Assembly: GCA_963989385.1 (NCBI GenBank)
Contig: OZ022502.1
Coordinates: forward strand, 10,121,001-10,185,000
DNA from: Ctena decussata
Taxonomy: Eukaryota; Mollusca; Bivalvia; Lucinida; Lucinidae
Direction of reading: 5' to 3'
DNA: 64,000 nt
Shown here: positions 26,401-31,964 of the stretch, piece after piece
Numbering within the stretch: the first letter of the stretch is position 1
Layout of the letters: every line of letters begins with the position of its first letter
Made by a program: the position numbers and the translations under genes
Notes under the pieces: model-generated
Seen by the model: the letters and a program-made list of their open reading frames with translations, nothing else
What the model was told of the DNA's origin: nothing
Database searches by the model: none

Positions 26401-27293
26401 ATCTCCTTGATTAGACATATGTAGCATTATCTGGACCTTCTTATACTGTAGTTTCGATTTTGGCATGACAAAACCAACAAAGTGACATGTGCACCATGTG
26501 AAGACTCATATCAGCCGGAGCATGTGCCAAGTCTGATCAGAGTTTTTGCTGTTGACATGATGGTAGCTTGGATGCTAAGCTACACTTTAGCTTGGATGCT
26601 AAGCTACACTTTAGCTTGGATGCTAAGCTACACTTTAGCTTGGATGCTAAGCTACACTTTAGCTTGGATGCTAAGCTACACTTCAGGTACACAGCAAAAA
26701 CTCAGGTCAGACTGGACAGATGCCCAGATTGAACAGAGTATTTGCGCTGTGCATATGCCACTTTGTTGGTGTTCTCATGTCAAGGCTCACCAGCCCCGGA
26801 TCCAGGGGGTGGGCTTTGGGGCTGCAGCCCCGCCAGCTGAGCCTCTGTGGTATGTATAATATGTTGGCCTCCAGATAATGAGTATCTGATGACAGTTTGA
26901 GATAATTTATCTATGTGGTTAGATTGAAATATATGTAGTGACATCGCATTAAAATCGCCTCGACGAGGCGATTCTAATGAGATATCACAACATATAATTT
27001 AAGGCAAAAAAGACATTGCCAAGAATTCTCATCATACTGATCCCTTATTATGTCAAGCTCCACTCCCCCCCCACTCCCCCTTCCCAAATACATCCCGGCA
27101 CCTCCCAGCCCCACCAGTTATTCAGAGCCCCACCAGTATGTGTTGGTCTGGATCCGGGCCTGCTCACTTTTGTCTGATTTATGATTTAGAATAGAAACTC
27201 ACCAATTCGATGTAAGTTGGCGGGTGATGCATTCAAGTCCTCTAACATGACTCCCACTGGGGACTGGGGTGGGGTCATTGACAAATCATCCAT
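5340..27293 (-). CDS. MMS22L: MMS22L homologue (N-terminal third, 12 exons, continues off the left edge)
   Basis: Twelve exons join in phase to 432 codons: 27293-27203, 23807-23708, 22875-22759, 21243-21112, 19759-19627, 18046-17953, 16736-16609, 14159-14046, 11688-11607, 10841-10720, 9260-9198, 5459-5340. All introns are GT-AG. Segments recall vertebrate MMS22L in the same order: LHNLLLYIGRLTDLPS, FHLHLDVYWRVLVILY, SCTCVKELWLLILKLLE, SFWVSLHQIF and LWEPNTGVLVILWEYYY. In vertebrates the protein is about 1240 residues, binds TONSL, and promotes RAD51 loading at stalled forks in the nucleus. The visible part is helical-repeat-like and has no catalytic motif. The start is the first ATG (MDDLSMT) after a splice-acceptor-like site at 27347, so a noncoding first exon probably lies upstream. 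Introns are crowded with MITEs and SINEs. The identification rests on remembered family sequence. Confidence 0.88.
5460..6116. other. intron sequence, short inverted segments only
   Basis: Part of the long MMS22L intron between exons 11 and 12. Around 5745-5830 is a short inverted arrangement of CCCAAAAATTC/GAATTTTTGGG type, also seen near 18095 and 60590. No exon seen. Confidence 0.4.
6117..8499 (+). mobile_element. hairpin-ended tandem-repeat element E1 (about 445-bp units)
   Basis: Left end TTTTAGCTCACCTGAGCC with a GCTCACC subterminal repeat. Right end CAGGTGAGCGATTCAGGGCC plus hairpin AGGGCCTCATGGCCCT and CTTGTTTT. Between them about five units of roughly 445 bp, with recurring blocks at 6611, 7057, 7501, 7941 and a decayed one near 8372. 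Each block joins AGGTCAAGGTCA and TGACCTTTGACCC about 5 bp apart. A CGTCGTCCGTC repeat follows the left hairpin. Subterminal inverted repeats, one terminal hairpin and internal tandem repeats suggest a non-autonomous Helentron-type element. That class is an inference. Lies within the MMS22L intron between exons 11 and 12. Confidence 0.75.
8743..8967. mobile_element. fold-back MITE, family F, copy 1
   Basis: About 225-bp near-palindrome: GGGGCCATATTTATAAAACC at one end and its complement at the other, with long mirrored arms (GGAGATTCCCTACACCTATG, GCTCTGGAGGAACAGTCT). Copy 2 at 10945-11218 has the same arms and a longer loop. Confidence 0.85.
9198..9260 (-). CDS. MMS22L: MMS22L exon 11
   Basis: 63 nt, 21 codons in phase 0, acceptor TTATTTTCAG, donor GTAAGA. 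Encodes ETKVQSNYHDLEYLIKKCIH, matching RKVESNWNFVEELLKKSIS. The 82-bp perfect palindrome at 9287-9456 sits only 26 bp before the acceptor. Confidence 0.85.
9287..9456. mobile_element. perfect 82-bp-arm palindromic element with 6-bp target duplication
   Basis: Arms 9287-9368 and 9375-9456 are exact reverse complements around a 6-bp spacer. Ends are CACTGGCGCCAG. It is flanked on both sides by TTTATA (9281-9286 and 9457-9462), a likely target-site duplication. No divergence between the arms implies a very recent insertion or active arm correction. Directly upstream of MMS22L exon 11. Confidence 0.9.
9981..10207. mobile_element. palindromic MITE, family A, copy 2
   Basis: GAGCCACAACAGAACAAAAC and CCAACAAAGTGGCATGTAC on the left are mirrored by GCCACTTTGTTGG and GTGTCACGGCTC on the right. 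Central GGTAGCTTGGACCCCTAGC. In the MMS22L intron between exons 10 and 11. Confidence 0.8.
10423..10500 (+). repeat. tRNA-like SINE head or tRNA pseudogene
   Basis: Contains a polymerase III A box (TAGCTCAGTGG) and a weakened B box (AGTTCAAATCTT) at the usual spacing, with an anticodon-loop-like CTGCTAA. The acceptor stem is poor and the sequence runs into a non-tRNA tail, so it is not a working tRNA gene. Confidence 0.5.
10720..10841 (-). CDS. MMS22L: MMS22L exon 10
   Basis: 122 nt, acceptor GTTATTTCAG, donor GTGAGT. Encodes SDVFMNPPDLPACKDSIGVC, then LWMMANLAPLFKIESADPSL, matching the PLGFSWWIITHVAS.YKFD region. Confidence 0.85.
10945..11218. mobile_element. fold-back MITE, family F, copy 2
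   Basis: Same arms as 8743-8967 (GGGGCCGTATTCATAAAG at one end, TTATGAATACGGCCCC at the other). The loop has about 50 bp of extra sequence including a second GTCTTTGTAAGACT copy. Confidence 0.85.
11607..11688 (-). CDS. MMS22L: MMS22L exon 9
   Basis: 82 nt, acceptor TTTTGTTTCAG, donor GTATGA. Encodes SFWVSLHQIFVILIQDKEEE, then SDMDIDI. The SFW start fits the vertebrate SFWNWLNKLLKTLLE segment. The acidic tail is lineage-specific. Confidence 0.82.
11764..13170 (-). mobile_element. hairpin-ended tandem-repeat element E2
   Basis: Same family as 61708-63961 in opposite orientation. Ends: ACAAGTAGCCCAAAGGGCAA with GCTCACCTGAG on the left, and GAGCCTTCGGCTCAGGTGAG then CTAAAAA on the right. Interior has units with CACAGTGACCTTGACCTTGG at 12240 and 12390, plus longer units with CAAGGGCAGCTAACTCCGTAG. 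A CGCACGCACG and GGACGGACGAC repeat lies beside the right hairpin. Inserted between MMS22L exons 8 and 9. Confidence 0.75.
13170..13391. mobile_element. palindromic MITE, family A, copy 3
   Basis: AACCAACAAAGTGGCATGAG and CTCAGATCAGCCTGGGC on the left, GGCTGATCTGAGTCACTG and CATACCACTTTATTGG on the right. It directly abuts the right end of element E2 with no gap, so one inserted beside or into the other. Confidence 0.8.
13659..13933 (+). mobile_element. full-length tRNA-derived SINE with 11-bp target duplication
   Basis: A tRNA-like head (13663-13734) has a 7-bp acceptor stem including two G-U pairs, an A box (TAGCGCAATCG) and a perfect B box (GGTTCGAATCC). It is followed by a body and a (CAAC)n-type tail (ATCAACCAACCAACC). 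Flanked by CTGAATGGATA at 13648-13658 and 13934-13944. Related copies: 14525 (truncated), 28972 (full), 39630 (partial). May belong to the bivalve RUDI-like superfamily, which I could not check. Confidence 0.9.
13663..13734 (+). promoter_or_regulatory. tRNA-like polymerase III promoter of the SINE
   Basis: 72-nt tRNA-related segment. The loop reads TCGTAA between CTGAC and GTCAG, so the anticodon arm is offset from a normal 7-nt loop. I therefore call it a SINE promoter and not a tRNA gene. Confidence 0.75.
14046..14159 (-). CDS. MMS22L: MMS22L exon 8
   Basis: 114 nt in phase 0 at both ends, acceptor CTGTTTGACAG, donor GTATTA. Contains SCTCVKELWLLILKLLEL, corresponding to the conserved IKELWVLLIHLLD block. 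Confidence 0.88.
14525..14699 (-). mobile_element. 5'-truncated copy of the same SINE with 12-bp target duplication
   Basis: Starts GTTGGTTGGTTGATTTGATG and lacks the tRNA head. Flanked by AGGTAAGAAGGG at 14513-14524 and 14700-14711. The 5' truncation with direct repeats is the usual sign of target-primed reverse transcription. Confidence 0.88.
15118..15363. mobile_element. TIR MITE, family G, copy 1
   Basis: Ends GGGCCCAGTTGTTCAAAAC and its near complement TTTGAACAACTGGGCCC. A central perfect hairpin (GTGAGAAGCTTTTGCA and mirror). A degraded copy lies at 34347-34595. Confidence 0.8.
15384..15520. repeat. palindrome with repeated GTTACGAAACGAA arm
   Basis: GGGCTGTTACGAAACGAAAA occurs twice in the left arm and is mirrored by TCTTCGTTTCGTTACAT on the right. 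The centre is CAAACGACCTGATGACCAGG followed by its mirror. Confidence 0.7.
16263..16470. mobile_element. MITE, family H, copy 1
   Basis: Ends resemble ACTGACCCTAAAATTTCAGA and the complement of TAAGGTCATTAC. A nested hairpin of the GTAGATCCTGATCAAACTG type lies near the centre. The opposite-orientation copy at 20615-20811 has cleaner ends (TAATGACCCTAAA and mirror). Confidence 0.7.
16609..16736 (-). CDS. MMS22L: MMS22L exon 7
   Basis: 128 nt, acceptor TTTATTGTAG, donor GTAATC. Encodes FQYSRRIVQSLDLDVDFSLF, then DQMVQLVLWDLVTVTLQRYV. The nearer AG (GATTTTCAG) was rejected because it breaks the frame with exon 6. Confidence 0.82.
16902..16995. repeat. hairpin with GAAATCGAAGC arms
   Basis: TTTCTGGGTGAAATCGAAGC with TGATAATCTCACTGTTTC is mirrored by GAAACAGTGAAATTATCAC and TTCGATTTCACTGTTTC. 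Non-coding. Confidence 0.65.
17446..17507. repeat. hairpin with AACACCAAAAGTGGTATT arms
   Basis: Left arm AACACCAAAAGTGGTATTTT, loop CACTCGCCACTCGTG, right arm mirrored with one or two differences. Confidence 0.7.
17862..17920 (-). pseudogene. partial duplicate of MMS22L exon 6 with its splice donor
   Basis: On the minus strand this repeats the last part of exon 6 (ATTGGAGGCTGCTGGTCATG, then CTCTACACTGTAGAACAAC) and again ends at GTAGGT. It has no acceptor of its own. Reading through from exon 6 meets a stop (...GRFSLTL*). Its donor is one base out of phase with the true one, so use of it would shift the frame. Confidence 0.75.
17953..18046 (-). CDS. MMS22L: MMS22L exon 6
   Basis: 94 nt, acceptor CTGTTTCAG, donor GTAGGT. 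Encodes SNSGLYHSFHLHLDVYWRVL, then VILYTVEQSFP, matching the vertebrate HLHLDIHWLVLEILY segment. The 3' half, with its donor, is repeated about 84 bp further on at 17920-17862. Confidence 0.88.
18227..18640. mobile_element. fold-back element with trailing body, family K, copy 1
   Basis: Begins with a palindrome (TGATGTTTATCGAAGTATAA, then ACTACATTGGGTTGC, and mirror) and continues with a body containing CGCAGTTTTTCTACTAAAAG and CATAACGTCACC. The same arrangement recurs at 35036-35455, and its palindrome alone at 34600-34740. Confidence 0.65.
19150..19520. other. GC-rich unclassified segment
   Basis: Composition differs sharply from its surroundings, with open frames on both strands but no recognised protein. 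It lies in the MMS22L intron between exons 5 and 4. Possibly a SINE-like or other foreign insertion. Confidence 0.35.
19627..19759 (-). CDS. MMS22L: MMS22L exon 5
   Basis: 133 nt, acceptor TTTTATTTCAG, donor GTGAGA. Holds one of the clearest family matches, KLHNLLLYIGRLTDLPSHV, corresponding to the vertebrate LHGLLLYIGHLSELP segment. Leaves in phase 0. Confidence 0.9.
19778..20000. mobile_element. palindromic MITE, family A, copy 4
   Basis: GAGCTGCGACACGACAAAAC and CCAAGAAAGTGGCATG on the left, GCGCACATGCCACTTTGTTG and TCCCAGCTC on the right, with AGGGTCTAAGCTAGC in the centre. Only 18 bp upstream of the acceptor side of MMS22L exon 5. Confidence 0.82.
20615..20811. mobile_element. MITE, family H, copy 2
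   Basis: Ends TAATGACCCTAAA and TTTTAGGGTCATTA. Inner segments CACCCGAAAGTTGGAC and GCATTAAATGATGCTTAG-like are shared with 16263-16470 in reverse orientation. A TA target duplication is possible. Confidence 0.75.
21112..21243 (-). CDS. MMS22L: MMS22L exon 4
   Basis: 132 nt, acceptor TTTCCTTTCAG, donor GTGAGC. Encodes QNIGEIQSYTSNSMFTDAPL, then DRSLLAKRMHVTETLDIIWG. Phase agrees with both neighbours. Confidence 0.8.
21868..21955. mobile_element. short palindromic element, family P, copy 1
   Basis: CCAGCAGGCACATGACATC on the left, ACGTTATGTGCCCGCTTGG on the right, with GATGTCGATGGGACGTCATC in the centre. Second copy at 52249-52346 has the same ends and a CRE-like core. Confidence 0.75.
22759..22875 (-). 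CDS. MMS22L: MMS22L exon 3
   Basis: 117 nt, acceptor CTTTATTAG, donor GTAATG. Encodes VFSKEEVWRHSPTVNMFSHR, then WQFQNILTDQLDKLFLFM. Amphipathic helical character. Phase agrees with exons 2 and 4. Confidence 0.78.
23708..23807 (-). CDS. MMS22L: MMS22L exon 2
   Basis: 100 nt between acceptor TTTTTTACAG and donor GTAATT. Enters in phase 1 and leaves with two bases. Encodes DGRSTCFNCTGEVNSRTDHF and so on, matching the cysteine-containing N-terminal segment of MMS22L. Confidence 0.8.
24258..26114 (-). mobile_element. hairpin-ended tandem-repeat element E3 (about 145-bp units)
   Basis: Left end AACAAGAGGGCCATGGTGG with hairpin GGGCCATGGTGGCCC and GAATCGCTCACCTGAG. Right end GCTCACCCTGAGC, preceded by a GACGGACG-type repeat. 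In between about eleven units of roughly 145 bp, each with TTTGACCTAGTGACCTAG, GACCCGACATGACCCAG, ATAAACATTCTGACAAAG and TTGGATCAAAACTGTG. On the complement, AGGTCACTAGGTCA is a direct repeat with spacing 2. It fills the intron between MMS22L exons 2 and 1. Confidence 0.82.
26459..26788. mobile_element. palindromic MITE, family A, copy 5, carrying a 24-bp minisatellite
   Basis: Normal outer arms (AAAACCAACAAAGTGACATG and CATATGCCACTTTGTTGG), but the centre is expanded by about five tandem 24-bp units. The open frame across it is a product of the repeat. Confidence 0.8.
26566..26688. repeat. 24-bp tandem repeat with an inner palindrome
   Basis: About five units of TAGCTTGGATGCTAAGCTA plus CACTT. 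The inner TAGCTT...AAGCTA is self-complementary. It arose from the centre of a family-A MITE, where other copies have a single GGTAGCTTAGAC. Confidence 0.9.
26789..27161. mobile_element. hAT-like MITE, copy 1
   Basis: Ends CAGCCCCGGATCCAG and CTGGATCCGGGCCTG, the CAG...CTG type of TIR typical of hAT elements. Flanked by a short CTCAC direct repeat. Copy 2, in opposite orientation, is at 48512-48912. A nested AATCGCCTC palindrome lies in the middle. Confidence 0.75.
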
Positions 27294-27346
27294 AAGCTAG
27301 TTTACCAATCAACAACTATTATAAGGCTCAGATTTCCCATCGACCA
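27203..27346 (-). CDS. MMS22L: MMS22L exon 1 (first coding exon with 5' UTR)
   Basis: Coding from ATG at 27293 to 27203 (30 codons plus one base), then donor GTGAGT. It reads MDDLSMTPPQSPVGVMLEDL and so on. Upstream, CTTGTATTACAG at 27347 is a good acceptor, so 27346-27294 is probably 5' UTR. That stretch holds a short upstream ORF (ATGGGAAATCTG, ending in TAA). Confidence 0.7.
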
Positions 27347-28726
27347 CTGTAATACAAGACAAAACAAAATTAACAGAATCAGACAGCAGGGAATGTTGTT
27401 GTTTCTATTTTCATAGAAATAACAACAACAATATGTATGTGACAAAAACTATACTACCAGTATATGGCTCACATATTAGTCTTTTGGGTTTATATTGAGA
27501 AGGAAAAAGAAAATCACAATAAAAATATTTCCAGCTGGCAAAAATTTGCATCTTGTTCCATATTTTAGCTAGAATTGACGGACACTGCAAAATTTCTTGT
27601 AAACTAACAAAATGCTGTATTTCTGTTATACCCTTATGATTTCTTCGACCATTGAAAAATCTTCTTTTAACATTAGGTCAGACTTAATGAATTGCTCAGA
27701 CAGTGCACAGATGGATGAATGGATAGATGGATGGATTGCAATTTTAAATTGCAATCCATCCATCCATCCATTTATTTTACGTCCTTTTCGAGCCCAGCTA
27801 GATCAGCAGGCCAGCGCTGAACCTACTGAGGTATCGAGGCACTGACAGTGCATAGCCCAATCTGTTATCTGAAGTGTAAAACCTCATACAGATTCCTGCT
27901 GATGACTATGAACCTGAAGATGACCCAAATGGCAGAGGTTTATTACATGCCGTCAATGTTTCTGATTGAGAGGTTGCTCCTAAAGCCCTGCATTTTTACA
28001 GACACACCGCTTTCATGTATGTTTATCCTGCCATAAGACATGAATTTTCATTTTTTCCTTTTTCATACCCTGAAAAGTCATTTAGTCAGTAACGAATGGT
28101 CATCATTAACTATTTTTTTCCCATGTTTGCATCTGTGCACACTTAAGACTTATATAGACATGATTTTATTTTCAGCACTTCGCTCGCGGCTCAAAAATTT
28201 GATATAAAAATTGTATGAATCCCATTTTTTATAGATGACAAATTATCATCCCTAGGACTATCATCCACTGGAATGCCCTCCCAGCCCGCATACCGGTCCT
28301 TCCCACCTTGGCACAGTTCAGCAGTGCTCGCAATGCCCACACATATTTTTGTTACGGGGTACATGTACCCTCATGGGCTGGCATTTGCAGGCACAAGCCA
28401 AAATTTAAGGGTACACACATTTTTGAAGTCAATAATTGGTGTTTGTAGTTTAGAATGTAGTGACTGAAATCTCCGCCAACTTGCGAAGTTTTTTTCCCCG
28501 AGTTTGACTGTGTTCCCAACTTTGATGTGCCTTTTCCAGAGTCAGAACCTTGACTGCTCGGTCCTAAATCTCGCCCCTTGTGAAATTTCAGTATGCCTCA
28601 CAGATGCGGCTTCATTAATGATGATGTTTCAAGTTTTGTAACATCAAGTTTTGAAACATATCCTGATTTTGTCCCCATACCCTGATTTTGTCCGCTCGTA
28701 AACTGGTCTGGAATGTCGCAGTTTTA
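27347..28726. other. sequence upstream of MMS22L coding exon 1, promoter not identified
   Basis: Should hold the noncoding first exon and promoter of MMS22L, but I see no clear TATA box or donor. A GGATGGATGG hairpin lies at 27710-27780. Confidence 0.35.
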
Positions 28727-28732
28727 CCCACG

Positions 28733-28935
28733 CAGAGCTCTAGATAAGAGAGCGTATTTGGTGATAATTAGGGATAATTTTTGTTAATTCTGCATAAAAA
28801 CATATGTTGTGACCCCTCATCTGAACCGTCTTGACGAAACGGTTCAGATGAGGGGTCACAACATATGGTTTCGATGAGAAATAAGAAAAATTATCCTTAA
28901 TTATCATCAAATATGCCGTCTTATCTAGAGCTCTG
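28733..28935. mobile_element. 203-bp near-perfect palindromic MITE with 6-bp target duplication
   Basis: Ends CAGAGCTCTAGATAAG and CTTATCTAGAGCTCTG, arms of roughly 90 bp, centre ATGTTGTGACCCCTCATC and mirror. Flanked by CCCACG at 28727-28732 and 28936-28941. This is the most complete copy of the palindrome seen in part at 3306, 14766 and 23000. Confidence 0.88.
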
Positions 28936-28971
28936 CCCACGTGGTGTTACAGGCGGTCATTTGTGATTGGA

Positions 28972-29247
28972 TTTGGTTGGTTGGTTGATTTGATGCTTAA
29001 CGTCCACGGTAAACAACTAAGGTCATGTCGGGACGGTCAGTTAACCTAACCACACTATTCCTGGGCAGGCTTAGACCTCCTAAGCGGTTAACCAGTACTA
29101 AGTGCACATACTTTCGCCAGTAACTGACAACTGCCCTTCTTGAATCAGCGGAAGGAGAAACGAAAGTATGTGGCCAGACCGGGATTCGAGCCCAGGACCT
29201 CTGACTTACGAGTCAGGTGCCCTACCGATTGCGCTACCCGGCCCGGC
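28972..29247 (-). mobile_element. full-length tRNA-derived SINE with 14-bp target duplication
   Basis: Same family as 13659. Begins with the (GGTT)n tail and ends with the tRNA-like head. The B box has one change. Flanked by CATTTGTGATTGGA at 28958-28971 and 29248-29261. Confidence 0.9.
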
Positions 29248-29733
29248 CATTTGTGATTGGACAACATTGCTGAATAATTCATTTCTGTTCTGTCTCGGTG
29301 CAGACTGGCATCAGCTTGAGTGCATTTGACACTGTCTGTCAGATACCAATATGACCAATTCCAAATTTAGAAACGAAATTGGACTTCCGAATTCTATATT
29401 TATCTGCTATATTTATACTTTACTTATCATGCCGCTCGCATCGTATTGGCAGTTATGCATGCACCAAATTTTTCTGTACGTGTTTGCTTGTATTTATGAT
29501 AGAATTTGTATGTGCAAGACAGTTTCTCTACGTGAAACACGTACTGCAGTACGTGAATGGGCATGGTGAGTGCTGTCTGCCAGTTGATCCATGTCTTTCC
29601 CTAAACACCGATTTCTGTTTTTATCTTTATACTATATTAACACTCTTCATCACACTGTACAACTAATCTCACACACTTTCCTATACTTTTGTTTCAGTTA
29701 ACCCCCTTCAGCCTTTGGTTTGCCGGAACCTGT

Positions 29734-29944
29734 CTGACGTCCCCCTCGGGGGCGTAATGGTAGATAGAGGTAGATAGATTTCATAACGCTATAAATTAAC
29801 TAATTGTGGTAGGATTTGGATAATCAAAAAAACACAACACCCTACTTCACATGCCCACAGTGCGAAACTTAAAAGTGACTCATGCCCACAGTGCGAAACT
29901 TAAAAGTATCTATCTATCTATCTATCTAATCTAATCTAATCTAT

Positions 29945-29975
<31 letters not shown>

Positions 29976-30121
29976 TATCTTATCTTATATCTAATCTAAA
30001 TCTAAATCTAATCTAATCTAATCTAATCTAATCTAATCTAATCTATCTAATCTAATCTAATCTAATCTAATCTAATCTATCTATCTATCTTCCATTACGC
30101 CTTAACCCCGAGGGGGACACA
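29734..30121. repeat. TATC/TAATC microsatellite between inverted repeats
   Basis: A long tract of TCTA, TCTAA and TCTTA units (about 29908-30092). It is bordered on the left by TCCCCCTCGGGGGCGTAATG near 29741 and on the right by the matching inverted CATTACGCC...CGAGGGGGAC near 30094. The mirrored ends suggest that the microsatellite grew inside a mobile element. A CCACAGTGCGAAACTTAAAA pair precedes it. Confidence 0.75.
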
Positions 30122-30209
30122 GACGGTGTAATTGTGTACACTCTGTATCTATCTTCCATTACGCCTTAACCCCGAGGGGGACACAGACGGTGTAATTGTG
30201 TACACTCTG
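30084..30209. repeat. 63-bp tandem duplication
   Basis: Two consecutive nearly identical copies running from TATCTTCCATTACGCC to GTAATTGTGTACACTCTG. Confidence 0.88.
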
Positions 30210-30214
30210 GTGTT

Positions 30215-30470
30215 GCAGGATGAAAGTCTACATATAGCTATGTAGCTATAGTAAGGATCTTTAACCTGCACAGGGGATGACTCTCCCTGCACAGGGGGCC
30301 TCCAGTTAACGTCCCGATCTGAAGGACAGCACACTTGTTAACATCATCCCTGCAAATGATGCTAGAAAAACGTGTTCAGACATAGGAAGACTTCATCTCG
30401 GGTGAGGATCGAACCTATCACCTCTGGCTTCAAAGTCAAGTGCACTAACCACTGAGCCACCGCACTTCTC
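30215..30470 (-). mobile_element. tRNA-derived SINE, second family
   Basis: On the minus strand the head has an A box (TGGCTCAGTGG) and a perfect B box (GGTTCGATCC) at 30399-30468, followed by an unrelated body. Different from the 13659 family. Confidence 0.7.
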
Positions 30471-30655
30471 AACTGGTCTGTCCCAATTAATGAAATTAAG
30501 AAAATAACAGGTGCCTCACGTGATAGTGAAACGGCGATAAAAATCAGTTCCTTGTCTAGGTGTGGTGGTAACGATGATGGGGTACAATATTATCAAATTG
30601 ATTAGCCCCTCTCCGAGTATTCTCCGTAGAGGCCGTACAAGACTTAATTAGGCTC

Positions 30656-30866
30656 AAGTCAGGTAAGTTCGGACAGCAGGTAAATTCGGACATACCATTG
30701 CAAACAGTGAAAATCAAGATGAGACGGCTCCTAATCAGCTAATGAGCCGTCTCATCAGGATTTTCACTGTTTGCCCAGTTATTTTTGTTTTAATTCCATT
30801 TAACTGACATATAAAGGAAAGAAAGTCACTGTCCGAATTTACCTGCTGTCCGAATTTAGCTGACTT
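30656..30866. mobile_element. TIR MITE with repeated TTCGGAC ends and a central hairpin
   Basis: Ends AAGTCAGGTAAGTTCGGAC and the near complement GTCCGAATTTAGCTGACTT. A second inner repeat GCAGGTAAATTCGGACA is mirrored too. The hairpin at 30700-30774 (GCAAACAGTGAAAATC, variable core with GAGACGGCTC, mirror) sits inside. Confidence 0.82.
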
Positions 30867-31269
30867 GGTCCTAATTGGTGCTAATTGGTCCAATTAGTCT
30901 GTTGTTATTCCTTGTCTCTTACATTTCCCTGGTCCAGCCTCAGGAAGTTAGCCACTCAAAATCTCGGAAAAAAAACTCAACACCAAAATATCATGAGAAA
31001 TTGAATGAATCAGCTTTGAAAAGAAGACTACTTTAAAAAGGTTTTCCTGAAAGTTTCAGATAGGATTCAGATTTTCCGCCGTGTTGCTCAAAAATTTTAA
31101 AGATCTTGTTCAAGGGAAACAACTCGTTCACCCGCGTTTTGAGGGTAAAACCTGTAGTCTACTTTCAACGCAACACCGACCAACAATATAAATAGTCACG
31201 GCCCAGTTCTCAACAGAGCATAAAATGAAGATCACTTATTCTGTCTTATAAGGAACCGACCATTTGATA

Positions 31270-31960
31270 TTGTGTGTGTGGGTGGGTGGGGGGGGGGGAG
31301 TATATAATCCTTGTCTCATCATAAGGGGATTTAAAAAAATATTCTGGCCTCAAACGTAAGTGAAAAAAATCCTGGTTCCATCCAAAATTTCTACAACAAA
31401 AAAAAAATTGTCTGCAAATAATTCCATTTAAATTGAGTTTTTATTATGTCTCTGACTTTTTTTTGTGGGGAAAGGGGGGGGGGGGGGGGGGGCTGTGCTA
31501 CCCAGACCCCCACCCCCACCCCCCATATTTATAGTAATATTTAAATATTATCTACAATTGTTTTACACCAGCAGGCCCGCATGTGCATACATTTAAAAAC
31601 AATCCTATACACATTCACATACATGTATTATTGATCTGCCGCGTTACTAAGTAAATGTTTCCACTAAAATTGAATTGCAAAAGAGTCACTACCTTACGGG
31701 AGACAAAGCCATTATGGCAAAATAAACACTCTAAAAGGCAAAATCCCCCCCCCCCCCCCCCCCCCGCCAAAAAAAGCCCTATTTTTTATCATCATCCCTA
31801 GTTTTTCTCTATTGTTTCCGGTCTTAAAATTGCCATTAAAATTGGGAAATTGCTTTGGCTTCTGTGGGGCATCGCCCCCTCCCCTCTTTGTTAACTTCTT
31901 AGCACAGAACTTTTCGCCATTTTATACAAATTATTATCATAATTTGCACTACTGACTTTG
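31270..31960. other. intergenic with homopolymer tracts
   Basis: G runs near 31290 and 31475 and a C run near 31745, all long enough to make assembly length uncertain. No genes recognised. Confidence 0.6.
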
Positions 31961-31964
31961 AAGT

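Noticed and set aside
26482..26859. Plus-strand frame with repeated TLAWMLSY
   Set aside because: Created by the 24-bp tandem repeat inside a MITE.
31186..31255. TATAAATA followed by ATGAAGATCACTTATTCTG, a possible promoter and secreted-protein start
   Set aside because: The frame ends after eight codons and no splice donor is visible, so no gene can be supported.
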